Shown: piece after piece, positions 28,809 to 39,102 of the stretch
How the letters are laid out: each line of letters begins with the position of its first letter
Numbering within the stretch: position 1 is the stretch's first letter
Source: Bacteroidota bacterium
GTDB taxonomy: Bacteria; Bacteroidota; Bacteroidia; Chitinophagales; Chitinophagaceae
Direction: 5' to 3'
Assembly (NCBI GenBank): GCA_029573235.1
Contig: JAKQGX010000037.1
Location: 62,001 to 126,000, forward strand
Length of the DNA: 64,000 bases
Position numbers and translations under genes: made by a program
The notes under the pieces: model-generated
What the model saw: the letters and a program-made list of their open reading frames with translations, nothing else
What the model was told of the DNA's origin: nothing
The model's database searches: none

Positions 28809-31220
28809 CTATTGAGCTACTGTAATAACAATCTTATAAGTGCCACCACAACTTGGAGCGTCAAAATGGTCAGGTGGAACTCCTAATCCGCCCCAAGTCC
28901 AAGTACCATCAATACCAACCCAATAACCGGAACCTACGTCAGCATTGACAAATCCGGGTGCATAACCTTGTAAACGATCTCCTGTTCCAGGCACATTCCA
29001 ATTGGCTATTGAAGCTCCCGTAGCGGCATCATATACGGCGTAATTAATGGCATTGGGTTCTTCAGGAACCTGGATGATGCAGCCAACGTAACACCAGCTG
29101 TTTGTGTCTTTATGAACACCTTGTGGTGAAGTGTACCTGATAATTTTCTTGGTATCATTACTGATGGTAACCGTTGTTTTTGCTTCTTGCTGAAATTGCC
29201 ATCCTGTATTTTGCAACTTAATATATATTTTAGCAGTTACGGTTTCTTTACCGGATGCTACCTGGTCGTCTTCCGAAGTATAAACTATCGAGTTTTTGTA
29301 GGATGTGAAAGTAGTAACACCTCCCGTAAAGCTGCCATAAGCACCCGGTGTGCTCCATTCCACTTTTGATTGGATAGCACTTCCATTTACCAAAGGATCG
29401 GTACCATCGGAATTAACTACTTTTAACGTAATGGATTTATTGTTATTCTTTGGAGAAAGAGTGGCATTTTGTGGTACTATTTTAATTCCCACCTTCTTTA
29501 CATTGATAGTGGCTTTGTCTGTTCCAAATTTTCTTTTGGTACCGTTTGCTTCTTTGATGTATACAGTAAGTGAAATCTGTTCAATATTGTCTTCATTGGG
29601 GGCGTTGTCTCCATGGTATATAACGTTTTTTACGCTAGAGGTTGTTGCTACGTACGCTCCGTTGGCATCTTTAAATTTCCCATAATTTCCCGCTGTAGTC
29701 CATTCATATTCATAAGACTCACCATTGTCTAATGGAGCAGAAGAATCTATCTCAACGGTTAGCGTTTGGTTGGCGTATTTCATAATGCTTGATTCCCTTG
29801 GAGAAATTTTTACGGTATTCTCTTTTGTCTTTACTTCAAATTCTTCAATTTCTTCAAAATAATCAACAGGGAAAACAATTGCCGGTCCCACATATGTTCC
29901 ATATACATATTGGGTGAGCAGATTTATTCCATTCTCTAAAGAAGTGGCATATTCTGCTTTGTATTGTGAAGCAGGAAAATTTCCTGTGCCGGCAGCTTGC
30001 ATGCTAGTAACCAAAAACATCGCAAGTTGATGATTACTTTGGTTTGCGGCAACTGCAGCTTTGCTGAAGGAGGAAACAGTAAATTTGATAGATGCCTTCC
30101 GTAGATTCTCCATAATAGAAGGATCTGTTTTGGCTATTATTTTTACTTTATCTAGGAAGGTTGCAAGCTGCTCTTCTTTTATATCTCCTATTAATGATTT
30201 ATACCCTAGAGCATCTAAATAGATGGGGGCAAGGATATCAAAAGCTAAGTATTCATAATATAGTTCATCGAGTTTACTCTTTTCCGTATTGGTTAGTGGT
30301 ACGCTAGCTGTTTTTCCCGGGCCTAATATTCTTATTTTGTATGTTGCCTCAGATTCGTTTGCAGAGAGTGGTAGGCTAATAGGCCCGGTAATGGCTCCTT
30401 TAAACCCTAGTGCTACGCTTAGCATATCATGGGAATTTGCTTTATACGTTACCTTTTTTACTTTTATATCTTTGTCAGCTGCATCATCATAGTTTATGGT
30501 ACTGTTTATTACTGTTTCGTATCCTTGTAAATCTTTGTAGGCGGTTTTATAAACAAATGCATGTGTTCTTCTATAATTGGTGTGGGAAATATTGACGCTC
30601 TCATCACCATCTTGCATTATTTGTAAATAACTTTTTATATCATCATCTAAAACATCAACCTGTTTCCCAAAGGCATTGATTGGATTCCCCTGAATCAATT
30701 TATTAAGAGTACTGCTGACTAAATCACGACCTGTTTCTGTATTAACAACTAAAGGATTTGACTTGAATGCTTGTTCAAATTGGGAATAGTAGTCGTTTAG
30801 CTTTACGTTGTTTATCGACTTGCTTAAAAAATCAAGCTTAAATGAATCTGGTAATAATATTATTCGGGAGCTTTGAAATAATAAAGCCTGTGCAGTCGTT
30901 TTTGTTGAAATTTCTTTATTAGTGGAGGTGATGTACGATTCTAACATAACATTGTTAGAATTGTCGAATAGCATTACTAATTGTCCTTCTTTTAAAAACG
31001 GAATGTTAGCTTTCCCATCACTACCCACTTTTACTTCACTTCCAAAAGTGAAAACTTTTGTTTGAGATAAATCAATGCTAATGCCCGCCGGAAGTTTCAC
31101 CGCAACATCAATATAGGTTACGTTATTCCCTTTCGGAGGGTCATTCTTTTTATCTTTTTTGCAAGAGGGGTAAAATATTATTACAATACAACTGATGAAG
31201 AATAATAAAAACTTTTTCAT
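28809..31220 (-). CDS. Large surface lipoprotein with Ig-like repeats
   Basis: An 803-aa lipoprotein with lipobox YPSC (Cys20), then a charged KKDKKNDPPKG linker. No family recognised for residues 30-450, which are mostly helical with an early beta part. Residues about 470-690 contain two related Ig/PKD-like beta units: EYEWTTAGNYGKFKDANGAY...NVIYHGDNAPNEDN and VEWSTPGAYGSFTGG...NSIVYTSEDDQ, each followed by a GTKR/GKET strand, which is a clear duplication. The last 90 residues are Gly/Trp-rich (GSGYWVGIDGTWTWGG) and end in a beta strand. It is probably exposed at the cell surface. It heads a two-gene unit with the T9SS-sorted repeat protein. Confidence 0.65.
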   Translation of the reverse strand: MKKFLLFFISCIVIIFYPSCKKDKKNDPPKGNNVTYIDVAVKLPAGISIDLSQTKVFTFGSEVKVGSDGKANIPFLKEGQLVMLFDNSNNVMLESYITSTNKEISTKTTAQALLFQSSRIILLPDSFKLDFLSKSINNVKLNDYYSQFEQAFKSNPLVVNTETGRDLVSSTLNKLIQGNPINAFGKQVDVLDDDIKSYLQIMQDGDESVNISHTNYRRTHAFVYKTAYKDLQGYETVINSTINYDDAADKDIKVKKVTYKANSHDMLSVALGFKGAITGPISLPLSANESEATYKIRILGPGKTASVPLTNTEKSKLDELYYEYLAFDILAPIYLDALGYKSLIGDIKEEQLATFLDKVKIIAKTDPSIMENLRKASIKFTVSSFSKAAVAANQSNHQLAMFLVTSMQAAGTGNFPASQYKAEYATSLENGINLLTQYVYGTYVGPAIVFPVDYFEEIEEFEVKTKENTVKISPRESSIMKYANQTLTVEIDSSAPLDNGESYEYEWTTAGNYGKFKDANGAYVATTSSVKNVIYHGDNAPNEDNIEQISLTVYIKEANGTKRKFGTDKATINVKKVGIKIVPQNATLSPKNNNKSITLKVVNSDGTDPLVNGSAIQSKVEWSTPGAYGSFTGGVTTFTSYKNSIVYTSEDDQVASGKETVTAKIYIKLQNTGWQFQQEAKTTVTISNDTKKIIRYTSPQGVHKDTNSWCYVGCIIQVPEEPNAINYAVYDAATGASIANWNVPGTGDRLQGYAPGFVNADVGSGYWVGIDGTWTWGGLGVPPDHFDAPSCGGTYKIVITVAQ

Positions 31221-31640
31221 GGTAAATAATTAATGGTGAGAAATATGATATAGTAATGCCGAAGCATTATGAAGAAGTCGACAGTTACTTTTGAAAGGTA
31301 TTCACAAAGTTATTGATACATGCTTAAATATTATATTTTTTTATTGTTGGCATGTATGTGTTATTACTATTTGAATGAATAATTGTTTGAACCTATTATC
31401 GCCATTAATAACCTGTAAGAATTCATGTTGAATTGCTTAATAGCAGTAAGTACAAATACAGTACTAACGTATTTTAGAAACGATAGAGGCACGCATCCTG
31501 AAACATCATTTATTCCTTTGCGATATAATACTTCCATCATTTTTTACACAATAATCTCTGTATTCATATTTCTGATACAAGCATCCACTATTTTCCCTTA
31601 ATTCAATTTACCTTTGCACCACTTTTTTGAAAATAAGAAT
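31221..31640. other. A/T-rich divergent intergenic region
   Basis: 420 nt between the large lipoprotein gene and ribBA, with no plausible gene. On the minus strand a perfect -7 element TAACTTTG is at 31305-31312, 84 nt before the lipoprotein start, without a clear -33 box. On the plus strand TACCTTTG at 31609-31616 serves ribBA. No FMN-riboswitch signature was recognised. Confidence 0.6.
31609..31616 (+). promoter_or_regulatory. -7 promoter element of ribBA
   Basis: TACCTTTG is a perfect TAnnTTTG match 24 nt before the ATG at 31641. It excludes the longer reading frame starting at 31614 as the true protein start. The leader would be too short for a riboswitch. Confidence 0.55.
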
Positions 31641-32840
31641 ATGTTAGATACCATTGAAGCTGCTCTAGAAGACCTGAGAAATGGAAAGTTGCTAATCGTA
31701 GTTGATGATGAAGACCGTGAGAATGAAGGTGACTTTGTGACGGCAGCACGAAATGTAACTCCGGAGATTATCAATTTTATGTCCAAGCACGGACGAGGGC
31801 TTATTTGTGCGCCTATCACCGAGCAACGCTGTGATGAACTCCAACTTAACCTAATGGTTGAAAACAATACCGTCTTACACCAAACGCCATTCACCGTATC
31901 GGTAGATTTGAAAGGGCAAGGTTGTACTACCGGTATCTCGGCACATGATAGAGCCAAGACGGTACAAGCCTTAATAGACCCTGCTACCCAACCCGAAGAT
32001 TTAGGACGCCCGGGGCATATCTTTCCACTTCGTGCAAAAAACGAAGGAGTATTGCGTCGTGCAGGACATACAGAAGCTACGGTGGACTTAGCAAGGTTGG
32101 CTGGTTTTGAGCCGGCAGGCGTGTTGGTAGAAATCATGAACGATGATGGCACCATGGCGCGATTGCCAGAGTTGAAAGAGATAGCTCAAAAGTTTGACCT
32201 CAAGATTATTTCCATTAAAGATTTAATTGCCTATCGCTTAAAACAAGAAAGCTTGGTAGAGGAAATTGTGAGCGTGCAGATGCCTACCAAATATGGTAAT
32301 TTTGAATTAATAGCCTTCCACCAAATCAGTACCGGCGAGCATCACTTGGCACTAAAAAAAGGGAATTGGGAACCTGATGAACCGGTGTTGGTAAGAGTAC
32401 ACAGCTCTTGCTTCACAGGTGATATTCTTCATTCGCTTCGTTGTGACTGTGGGGAGCAATTGCACAAGGCGATGGAAATGGTAGAACAAGAAGGGAAAGG
32501 ATTGGTGCTATATATGAATCAAGAAGGACGAGGTATAGGATTGCTCAACAAACTCCGCGCTTACAAACTTCAAGAAGAAGGTAAAGATACAGTAGAAGCC
32601 AATCTTGCATTGGGTTTTAAAAACGACCAACGCGACTATGGGGTAGGTGCCCAAATACTACGCTACTTGGGTGTTTCGAAAATAAAATTGATGACCAACA
32701 ATCCGCGTAAGAGAGCCGGACTATTAGGATATGGATTAGAGATTGTAGCCAACGTACCCATTGAAGTAGTGCCTAATCCGCACAACGAATTTTATTTACA
32801 AACCAAACGCGATAAATTGGGTCACGAGATATTGAAGTAA
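31641..32840 (+). CDS. ribBA: Bifunctional 3,4-dihydroxy-2-butanone 4-phosphate synthase / GTP cyclohydrolase II
   Basis: A 399-aa enzyme catalysing the two entry steps of riboflavin synthesis. The N-terminal RibB domain (about 1-200) has the acidic catalytic loop [11 protein letters not shown] at 22-32, HGRGLICAP, and the [12 protein letters not shown] and PGHIFPLRA segments. The C-terminal RibA domain carries the zinc ligands Cys257, Cys268 and Cys270 ([19 protein letters not shown]), the GTP-binding [13 protein letters not shown] and the final [13 protein letters not shown] and LMTNNPRK motifs. The ATG at 31641 follows a -7 promoter element. Riboflavin synthase is encoded separately at 58848. 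The downstream glycosyltransferase is 101 nt away and functionally unrelated. Confidence 0.98.
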   Translation: MLDTIEAALEDLRNGKLLIVVDDEDRENEGDFVTAARNVTPEIINFMSKHGRGLICAPITEQRCDELQLNLMVENNTVLHQTPFTVSVDLKGQGCTTGISAHDRAKTVQALIDPATQPEDLGRPGHIFPLRAKNEGVLRRAGHTEATVDLARLAGFEPAGVLVEIMNDDGTMARLPELKEIAQKFDLKIISIKDLIAYRLKQESLVEEIVSVQMPTKYGNFELIAFHQISTGEHHLALKKGNWEPDEPVLVRVHSSCFTGDILHSLRCDCGEQLHKAMEMVEQEGKGLVLYMNQEGRGIGLLNKLRAYKLQEEGKDTVEANLALGFKNDQRDYGVGAQILRYLGVSKIKLMTNNPRKRAGLLGYGLEIVANVPIEVVPNPHNEFYLQTKRDKLGHEILK

Positions 32841-32941
32841 TATCTTACAACATTACTGTTGTTACTATTACCAAAAGCAATGGAGGGAAATTTGAACAAC
32901 GGTATTGATTTTTTGAACACGCACTAATTTTCTATCATCGA

Positions 32942-34126
32942 TTGAAAATATTGTTCCTTGCCAATCGCATTCCTTACCCACCGTATAGAGGGGATAAACT
33001 CAAGATTTATAATCTTGCCCGTCGCTTATGCATAGAGCATGAGTTGCACCTCATTACCTTCACCGAAAGCGAAGATGACAAACAATATATATCGGAGTTA
33101 AAAAAGATTTTCTCTCAAGTACAGACGGTGCATTTGCCAAAGTGGCGCGGGGCTATCAATTGCTTGAAAGGAATATGGAGTGATATCCCTTTCCAAGTAT
33201 TGTATTTCCAATCAAAGAAGATGGAAGAGACCCTTCGCTACGCCTTGCAGATGCACACTTACGATGCCATACATGTGCAGCATTTACGCATGTCGCCCTA
33301 CCTTCAGCACCAGAAGCAACTACCGAGAATCTTAGACTTGCCCGATGCCTTTTCGCTTTATTGGAAACGCCGACAAGCTATCGATAAAAACAGCCTTAAA
33401 ATTGCTTTCGAAAAGGTAGAGCAAAAGCGTTTAGAAAAGTTTGAAGCTATTATCAATGATTATCCGCTTTCACTGGTTTGCTCTCAAGAAGATTGGAAGT
33501 ATTTAAGAGCACATCAGCCCCATGCGGCACTACAAATATTGCCCAATGGAGTAGATACCACTACGTTTAAATTTGCTGAACACGACTATTCGCATGGGCA
33601 TACCCTTCTTTTTACCGGCAATATGGATTATGCCCCCAATGTAGATGCCGTCACGTATTTCGTAGATGCATTGTTACCTTTCATTCGCAAGCAATATCCA
33701 GATGTAAAGTTGGTAATAGCCGGACAGCGTCCTATTAAGAAAGTACGTGCTTTGGCTAACGAATACATTATCGTAACCGGTTTTGTGAAAGACCTTTCAG
33801 CGATGTATAATAGTGCCAGCGTGGTCATCTCGCCTCTTCGGTTTGGTGCCGGTACTCAAAATAAAGTATTGGAAGCAATGGCAATGGGTGTACCTGTAGT
33901 GTGTACCCATATAGGTTTTGAAGGTTTGGGTATTCAAGATGGAGAAGGAGCGTTCATGCGTCGTGAACCACAGGGTTTTGTAGATACGGTTTGTGAATTA
34001 TTATCATCTGCAACCTTGCGTGAAACAACCGGTACCAAAGGACGGCAAACCATAGCAGAGAAGTTTGATTGGGATGTGATTACCCGGCAGCTTGATCAAT
34101 ACTTTAAAGAAGTTAGCCGCTTATAA
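32942..34126 (+). CDS. Glycosyltransferase family 4 protein (TTG start)
   Basis: A 394-aa GT-B fold glycosyltransferase. The N-terminus, MKILFLANRIPYPPYRGDKLKIY when TTG is read as Met, is the typical Rossmann start of this group, so TTG at 32942 is accepted. The C-terminal nucleotide-sugar domain begins at LLFTGNMDYAPNVDAV, followed by LVIAGQRP and the donor-binding segment PLRFGAGTQNKVLEAMAMGVPVV with the conserved glutamate. It resembles sugar transferases of exopolysaccharide clusters, but no polysaccharide genes are adjacent. Its acceptor is unknown. The stop overlaps the convergent TamB stop by six bases (34121-34126), with no terminator between. Confidence 0.88.
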   Translation: MKILFLANRIPYPPYRGDKLKIYNLARRLCIEHELHLITFTESEDDKQYISELKKIFSQVQTVHLPKWRGAINCLKGIWSDIPFQVLYFQSKKMEETLRYALQMHTYDAIHVQHLRMSPYLQHQKQLPRILDLPDAFSLYWKRRQAIDKNSLKIAFEKVEQKRLEKFEAIINDYPLSLVCSQEDWKYLRAHQPHAALQILPNGVDTTTFKFAEHDYSHGHTLLFTGNMDYAPNVDAVTYFVDALLPFIRKQYPDVKLVIAGQRPIKKVRALANEYIIVTGFVKDLSAMYNSASVVISPLRFGAGTQNKVLEAMAMGVPVVCTHIGFEGLGIQDGEGAFMRREPQGFVDTVCELLSSATLRETTGTKGRQTIAEKFDWDVITRQLDQYFKEVSRL

Positions 34127-37100
34127 TGCAGCGCCTGATGCGTCTTGTCCGCTGTTTTCTTGTCGAATCGTATCTTTTATGATTTCTTGTTTTTTAGGTT
34201 TGGCGCTCATGCCAAAGAAATCACGGATGCCGTTAAACGAAGTGCGGTACGATATGCCGATACCACCTCGGTACACGTTGTCATTCATCAATATGTCATA
34301 ACTATTGGTACGAAACATGTTTAAGCGCAGCTTGCCATCTTTTGTTAATAAGTATTGTGCTCTGAAATCACCGGCAAGATTAAGGTTGCCACTGGTATTG
34401 CTGGAGGAAGTGGGGCGTCCCCAGTCGTAAGCACTACCCAACTCAAGCAGCACCCGGTTGTTGAAGAAATTCTTTTTTATTCCCACTTTGACTTCATTCC
34501 TACTGATACCTTGTTGGGCAGCCATGTCAGAGCTATAGCTGTAGTTATTGTACTTCAGCTCGATGGCAAACGAAGGGTCATTCAATAGCTTGCTCATGAT
34601 GTTGGTAAGCTGCGAAGACACGGTGCTTGATACAACATCACCAAAGTTGCTATTCACCGCAGCACTAGCGCTGGTACTGGTACCACTGCCACCCGATAGC
34701 AAACCTCCCGAAGGAATAAAGGTGCCAATGAGTAAGAGTGATGCTACTTGGTCGAAGAGGGTTGCATAATCTTGGTTTATCTGTGCTATTTTATTGCCTA
34801 CTAATGTGCCTTCAAAGCGTCTGTCAAGGTCTAGTTTAAAGTTTAATACCGGTTGGTCTAAAGAGCCTGTCATGTTGAGCAATACGTTTACATCCTGCCG
34901 GGTGCTGCTTTCTGTCCATTCTGTAGAGCCTTTTATGGCATTCTTCTCTATGTCATTTAAGATATCCGAGGGGCGCAAACGGGTGGTGTAAATGGCGTTA
35001 ATGTCTAAATTGGTATGGCTTAGTGGACCGTTAAATGAAATGCGGCTGCCTTGGTTTATTTTAAAGTTTCTTACAAAAAACAATTTCTTAAAATTGAACA
35101 TGTAGTTCCCATTTTCAATTTCATAATTGCCATACATTTTCATGTCTTCGTTTGCAGGCAAGCTCAGCGTGATGTTCCCATTTCCTTTGGCATTTATCAA
35201 ATCGCCGGACACAGGGTCGATAACCATTGTGAGGGTTGCAAGGGGATTCATATCGCCGGAAATACTTAAAGAGAATTTGTTTTTCACTTTGGGCTTCACC
35301 TCTTCTTCTTGCCCCGGTTGTTTTCTAAAACTGATATAGCTATACGTTGATATATCTGTGCTGGATTGCATGGGGATGTAGATGTGCGATGCCTCCGCCG
35401 GTGTAGCTCGTATGTTCATCCGGACATCTTCTATTGTGCCCGCAAGTGTGAAGGATGAAACATTCGCTATTAGATTTCCGTAAAAGTTAGTATTCTCTTT
35501 TTCGTTAAGGTTTAATACTTCCAGCTTGGGTGATGTTACTGAGATTCTATCGAATCGGATATTTCGGAAACGATCGTGTCGTAAACCTCCGGTGAGCAGG
35601 GCATTGTTGCCAAATCGATCAAAGATGGCAATTTTACCAAAGTCTATATGCCGGTTATCTACTTGGATTATGGCTGCCGGAATACGATAATAAGTGCCTA
35701 TAATGTCTATTCGAGTACCCGCATTCGATAGGCTGATAGCGCCATTTACATCGGGTTCAAATGCGGTTCCAGCTAATGTAATTGTGCCATTTAAGGTGCC
35801 GGTCATTTGACTTAAAAAATCACTTACGAAGGGGTGCACCCAGTTTACATCGGCATCATTAAATTTTAAATACCCGTCTATTCGTTGGTTGTTGGTACTA
35901 TCTAACGCAAATTTTCCACCGGCGGTAAGCGATGATTTTCCACTGTAAATACCACTGGTGGGATGCAAGGTGAGTAATTCTTTTTCTACATCTAATGCTC
36001 CTACCAATTTTATTATGCCAATGGTATCTCTGCCAAACTTTACATCTTCAGCAACTACATCAGACTGCAATTTTATCCCTCTGTAAATATCCTTTATTGT
36101 AACGGCTCCATTGAGGTTGCCACCGGGTTCATAAAGGGCAATGTTAGCGATATTGCCGATGGAAGCAAGGTCGAAATTATCAATCTTTATTTGGACGCCT
36201 TGTTCACTGCTTTCGTTAAAACTATTAAAAGCTATTTGTTGCCCCCCCGATTTCATCAAAAGGTCTTTTACAGAAAGGTAATTGGCAGCGAATACAAAAC
36301 GGTTGCCACTGGGTATTTCCCAACGGTACTTATTCAAGAAAAATTCGGAAGGTGCTAATCGTAAGTACAGCGAGTCGCCACTGGCAAAAGCGTGTCCCTC
36401 TATTTTAGCGGTACCATAATCGTCTTTGCTATCGGTGGATACATGGAAACTTAAAGAGTCGTTACCCAATAGCGCATCACCACGGAATGCAGCGGTTACC
36501 AAACCATCTCCGAGGGCTAGTTTTTCTGCATCTGCTTTTACCAATAGTTGGTTGAAATTGCCCGAAGCGGTTATGGTAGCACTATCGAAATAGATCCCGT
36601 TAATGTATCCATAAGGAATGTTGGCATTAAGTCGTAGGTATTGTTGATTGGTATTTAAAGCGCCCGATATTGTAGCGTTGTTGAATCCCTTCATGCCCGG
36701 CATGATTACGGCAAGCAAACTATCGGTTTCTCTGGTTTGGAGGTAATAATTAATGTCTTGGTCGGGGGCATACCTCGTCGGAACACTGATATAATTGGGC
36801 AAGTATCCGGAGATATAATATTGGAAAGAATAGGGTAGGCGGGAGAGTAAATAATCTCCTTCAATGTGTCCGCCGGCAATATTGCTCTCTAAGGCGAGTC
36901 GCTTTTTTCCGTTGACGATGACGGAATTCAAGTAAATACTATCTACATCCAAACGACGCCCATTGCGATACATGTTCAGGTTATACAGTTTCGAATAGCC
37001 AATAAACTCATCGATATTATTACCGGTAAAGTCTAAGTCGAAATCGGTTGCTACGGTGATACTGTCTTTCGAAAGATTCAATGACCTCAGGTTGCTGTTT

Positions 37101-38896
37101 AGTAGGTTGGCTTTGGCTTTTATTTGTAATTGCTTTTGGCTGAAATCGGCAGTACCATAAAATGCCAATGCAAGATTGGGATCGTTGATGAGCAATTGCC
37201 CATCAAATTTTTTCTGTGCTAAAACACCTTCTGCATTGATGTCGGTATAGCGATATCCCAATACTTCGAGGCTACTGATATCACCACTTAATTTTACCGA
37301 AGCATTTTGTGGGTCAAAGGCTTTACCGTCCACTTTTACATGCAATGAAACCGCACCAAAACTAGGCTGACGAAACAGTTTGCCCACTTGCAACGCTTGC
37401 GAAGAAACGGTTCCGGAATAGACTGCCTTCGATACATCCATATTGGGTAGCGACAATTGCACATCAGACACCACCGAGCCGAGTGCCGTATGCAGTGTGC
37501 CATTGGTGGCAAAGCGATCTATATAGCCCACAAAACCACCTTTAAAATCAATATAGCCTAAGGCATCAAAATCGATAGTTCTAAAATCTTTCAGGGTTGG
37601 GAAGTATTTAAACGCCGTTTCTTTTTTGGCAAAAACAGCTCCTTTGTCAAACCGGATAAAAGTATTGTTGATATCGGGCAATCCCATCATGAACAAATTG
37701 CCGGATAGTTTAAAGTCTCCATCTGATACGCTAAACTGCGATGCCACTATACTATCTACCGTACCCTCTATTCTTCCGCTTGCATTAAGGATAGCCGGTA
37801 GTTGATGCAGTGCCGGTGCAAAATAGGCAACATCTCTATAGTCGATATGAGCGTTTCGAAGGTCGCCGGTCATCCTTACTTTATCAATGTATTCCAAAAA
37901 GTCGGGAAAGCGAGTGTAATGCATAGCATAGTATCGTTGCAGTCGACTTCGGTTGGTTTCTAAAAACAGGTTTTCGCATATAGAGGCATTTGGCGACACG
38001 GTTACGTCTGCACGAAGGTTTTTTACGACCAAGCCACAGCGTTCTTGTGCAGAGAATTGTTTTATAGAGGCGGTGATTGTATCCGCATTGATTGTTCCAT
38101 TTTCTATCGCAAAATTGATATGGCTGACATCCATATGCTCCGGGTCGAATTCGTTTTCAAGTGCCGGACGAGAGGAAGTGTTTAGTACAAAGCGGCTATC
38201 GTTGAGAGTGATTTTTTTGACACTAAATTGCCAGTTGAGCGGGTTGAAAGCAGTAGTGTCGATGAGTGTTTGGCGTACCTTGCGTATATATCCCTTTGCC
38301 GTTTCATAGTCTTTTACAAGAATGTGTACTTTTTCAAGGGTTATCACATTTAACTTTACGTTTTTCTTTTTCAGATTCACTTCATCAGCATCTACCAAAA
38401 GATTACCAACATCCATATCAAAGTCGCTACCACTCCAGGCATCGTCCATATGAAAGCGTACGTTTTGCAATTTTACTTTTTCTAGGTCTATTTCAAAGTC
38501 GCCCGTAGTGTTGCTTTTTTTCTTCTTCTTTGGACCACTGTCTAAAGCATCGACGATAAATTGATAATTCCACTCATCCGATTGAGTAGTACGATACAAA
38601 TGCACATACGCATCTTTGAGCTGTACATACTGCAGCACCGGCACTTCTTTTTTGAATATGAACCAATCGGTGATACGTGTACCCAGTTCGCCGGCATACA
38701 GCAGCGTGTCAGCAGCCTTATCTTCTACATACACACCTTGTATTAATAGGTGGTTCAAGAAATCTATTCGCATATGTTGCACACTAACCTTTGTATCCAG
38801 TTTTTTGCTGAGCATCTCGGTAGCCTTGCGAACCAGAAAATTTTGCACCGGTGTGAGGTTCACCAATACCACTAACAATAGCACAATTGCTATCAA
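34121..38896 (-). CDS. Translocation/assembly module TamB-type (DUF490) protein
   Basis: A 1591-aa envelope protein. One N-terminal membrane anchor is followed by a very long run of beta strands of the TamB/AsmA-like type, then the C-terminal DUF490 domain (about residues 1200-1570, e.g. LNAIYTTRLRPSDIL, VNVLLNMTGSLDQPVLNF, GKLRLNMFRTNSYD). TamB-like proteins bridge the inner and outer membranes and are linked to phospholipid transport or outer-membrane protein assembly. The only ATG/GTG/TTG codon before the anchor is TTG at 38896. In frame just upstream, CTG at 38938 would begin MKRFIKILRNLFIT, a better positively charged anchor start. An upstream stop is at 38951-38953. A -7 box TATTTTTG lies at 38981-38988. 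No tamA is adjacent. Confidence 0.85.
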   Translation of the reverse strand: MIAIVLLLVVLVNLTPVQNFLVRKATEMLSKKLDTKVSVQHMRIDFLNHLLIQGVYVEDKAADTLLYAGELGTRITDWFIFKKEVPVLQYVQLKDAYVHLYRTTQSDEWNYQFIVDALDSGPKKKKKSNTTGDFEIDLEKVKLQNVRFHMDDAWSGSDFDMDVGNLLVDADEVNLKKKNVKLNVITLEKVHILVKDYETAKGYIRKVRQTLIDTTAFNPLNWQFSVKKITLNDSRFVLNTSSRPALENEFDPEHMDVSHINFAIENGTINADTITASIKQFSAQERCGLVVKNLRADVTVSPNASICENLFLETNRSRLQRYYAMHYTRFPDFLEYIDKVRMTGDLRNAHIDYRDVAYFAPALHQLPAILNASGRIEGTVDSIVASQFSVSDGDFKLSGNLFMMGLPDINNTFIRFDKGAVFAKKETAFKYFPTLKDFRTIDFDALGYIDFKGGFVGYIDRFATNGTLHTALGSVVSDVQLSLPNMDVSKAVYSGTVSSQALQVGKLFRQPSFGAVSLHVKVDGKAFDPQNASVKLSGDISSLEVLGYRYTDINAEGVLAQKKFDGQLLINDPNLALAFYGTADFSQKQLQIKAKANLLNSNLRSLNLSKDSITVATDFDLDFTGNNIDEFIGYSKLYNLNMYRNGRRLDVDSIYLNSVIVNGKKRLALESNIAGGHIEGDYLLSRLPYSFQYYISGYLPNYISVPTRYAPDQDINYYLQTRETDSLLAVIMPGMKGFNNATISGALNTNQQYLRLNANIPYGYINGIYFDSATITASGNFNQLLVKADAEKLALGDGLVTAAFRGDALLGNDSLSFHVSTDSKDDYGTAKIEGHAFASGDSLYLRLAPSEFFLNKYRWEIPSGNRFVFAANYLSVKDLLMKSGGQQIAFNSFNESSEQGVQIKIDNFDLASIGNIANIALYEPGGNLNGAVTIKDIYRGIKLQSDVVAEDVKFGRDTIGIIKLVGALDVEKELLTLHPTSGIYSGKSSLTAGGKFALDSTNNQRIDGYLKFNDADVNWVHPFVSDFLSQMTGTLNGTITLAGTAFEPDVNGAISLSNAGTRIDIIGTYYRIPAAIIQVDNRHIDFGKIAIFDRFGNNALLTGGLRHDRFRNIRFDRISVTSPKLEVLNLNEKENTNFYGNLIANVSSFTLAGTIEDVRMNIRATPAEASHIYIPMQSSTDISTYSYISFRKQPGQEEEVKPKVKNKFSLSISGDMNPLATLTMVIDPVSGDLINAKGNGNITLSLPANEDMKMYGNYEIENGNYMFNFKKLFFVRNFKINQGSRISFNGPLSHTNLDINAIYTTRLRPSDILNDIEKNAIKGSTEWTESSTRQDVNVLLNMTGSLDQPVLNFKLDLDRRFEGTLVGNKIAQINQDYATLFDQVASLLLIGTFIPSGGLLSGGSGTSTSASAAVNSNFGDVVSSTVSSQLTNIMSKLLNDPSFAIELKYNNYSYSSDMAAQQGISRNEVKVGIKKNFFNNRVLLELGSAYDWGRPTSSSNTSGNLNLAGDFRAQYLLTKDGKLRLNMFRTNSYDILMNDNVYRGGIGISYRTSFNGIRDFFGMSAKPKKQEIIKDTIRQENSGQDASGAAL

Positions 38897-38980
38897 AGTG
38901 ATGAACAGGTTCCTAAGTATTTTAATAAAGCGCTTCAGGTGAGAATGTGTTTAGCCAATGGTCTTGCAAAAATGATGCAG

Positions 38981-38988
38981 CAAAAATA
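38981..38988 (-). promoter_or_regulatory. -7 promoter element of the TamB-type gene
   Basis: TATTTTTG on the minus strand matches TAnnTTTG exactly. It lies 42 nt before the candidate CTG start (38938) and 84 nt before the TTG (38896). No TTG -33 box is seen at the expected distance. Confidence 0.4.
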
Positions 38989-39102
38989 ATTCTTAATAAG
39001 AGAATAATCTATTTTGGCACTGTTTGTCCGTTTTATAAAATATTAAGAGAATACAACCTTGAGTTTTTTATAAACAGCAATCATGCCTGCTGTATCTCCA
39101 CG

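Noticed and set aside
31221-31640. FMN riboswitch before ribBA
   Set aside because: The -7 box is 24 nt before the ATG, so the leader is too short, and no RFN-element sequence was recognised.
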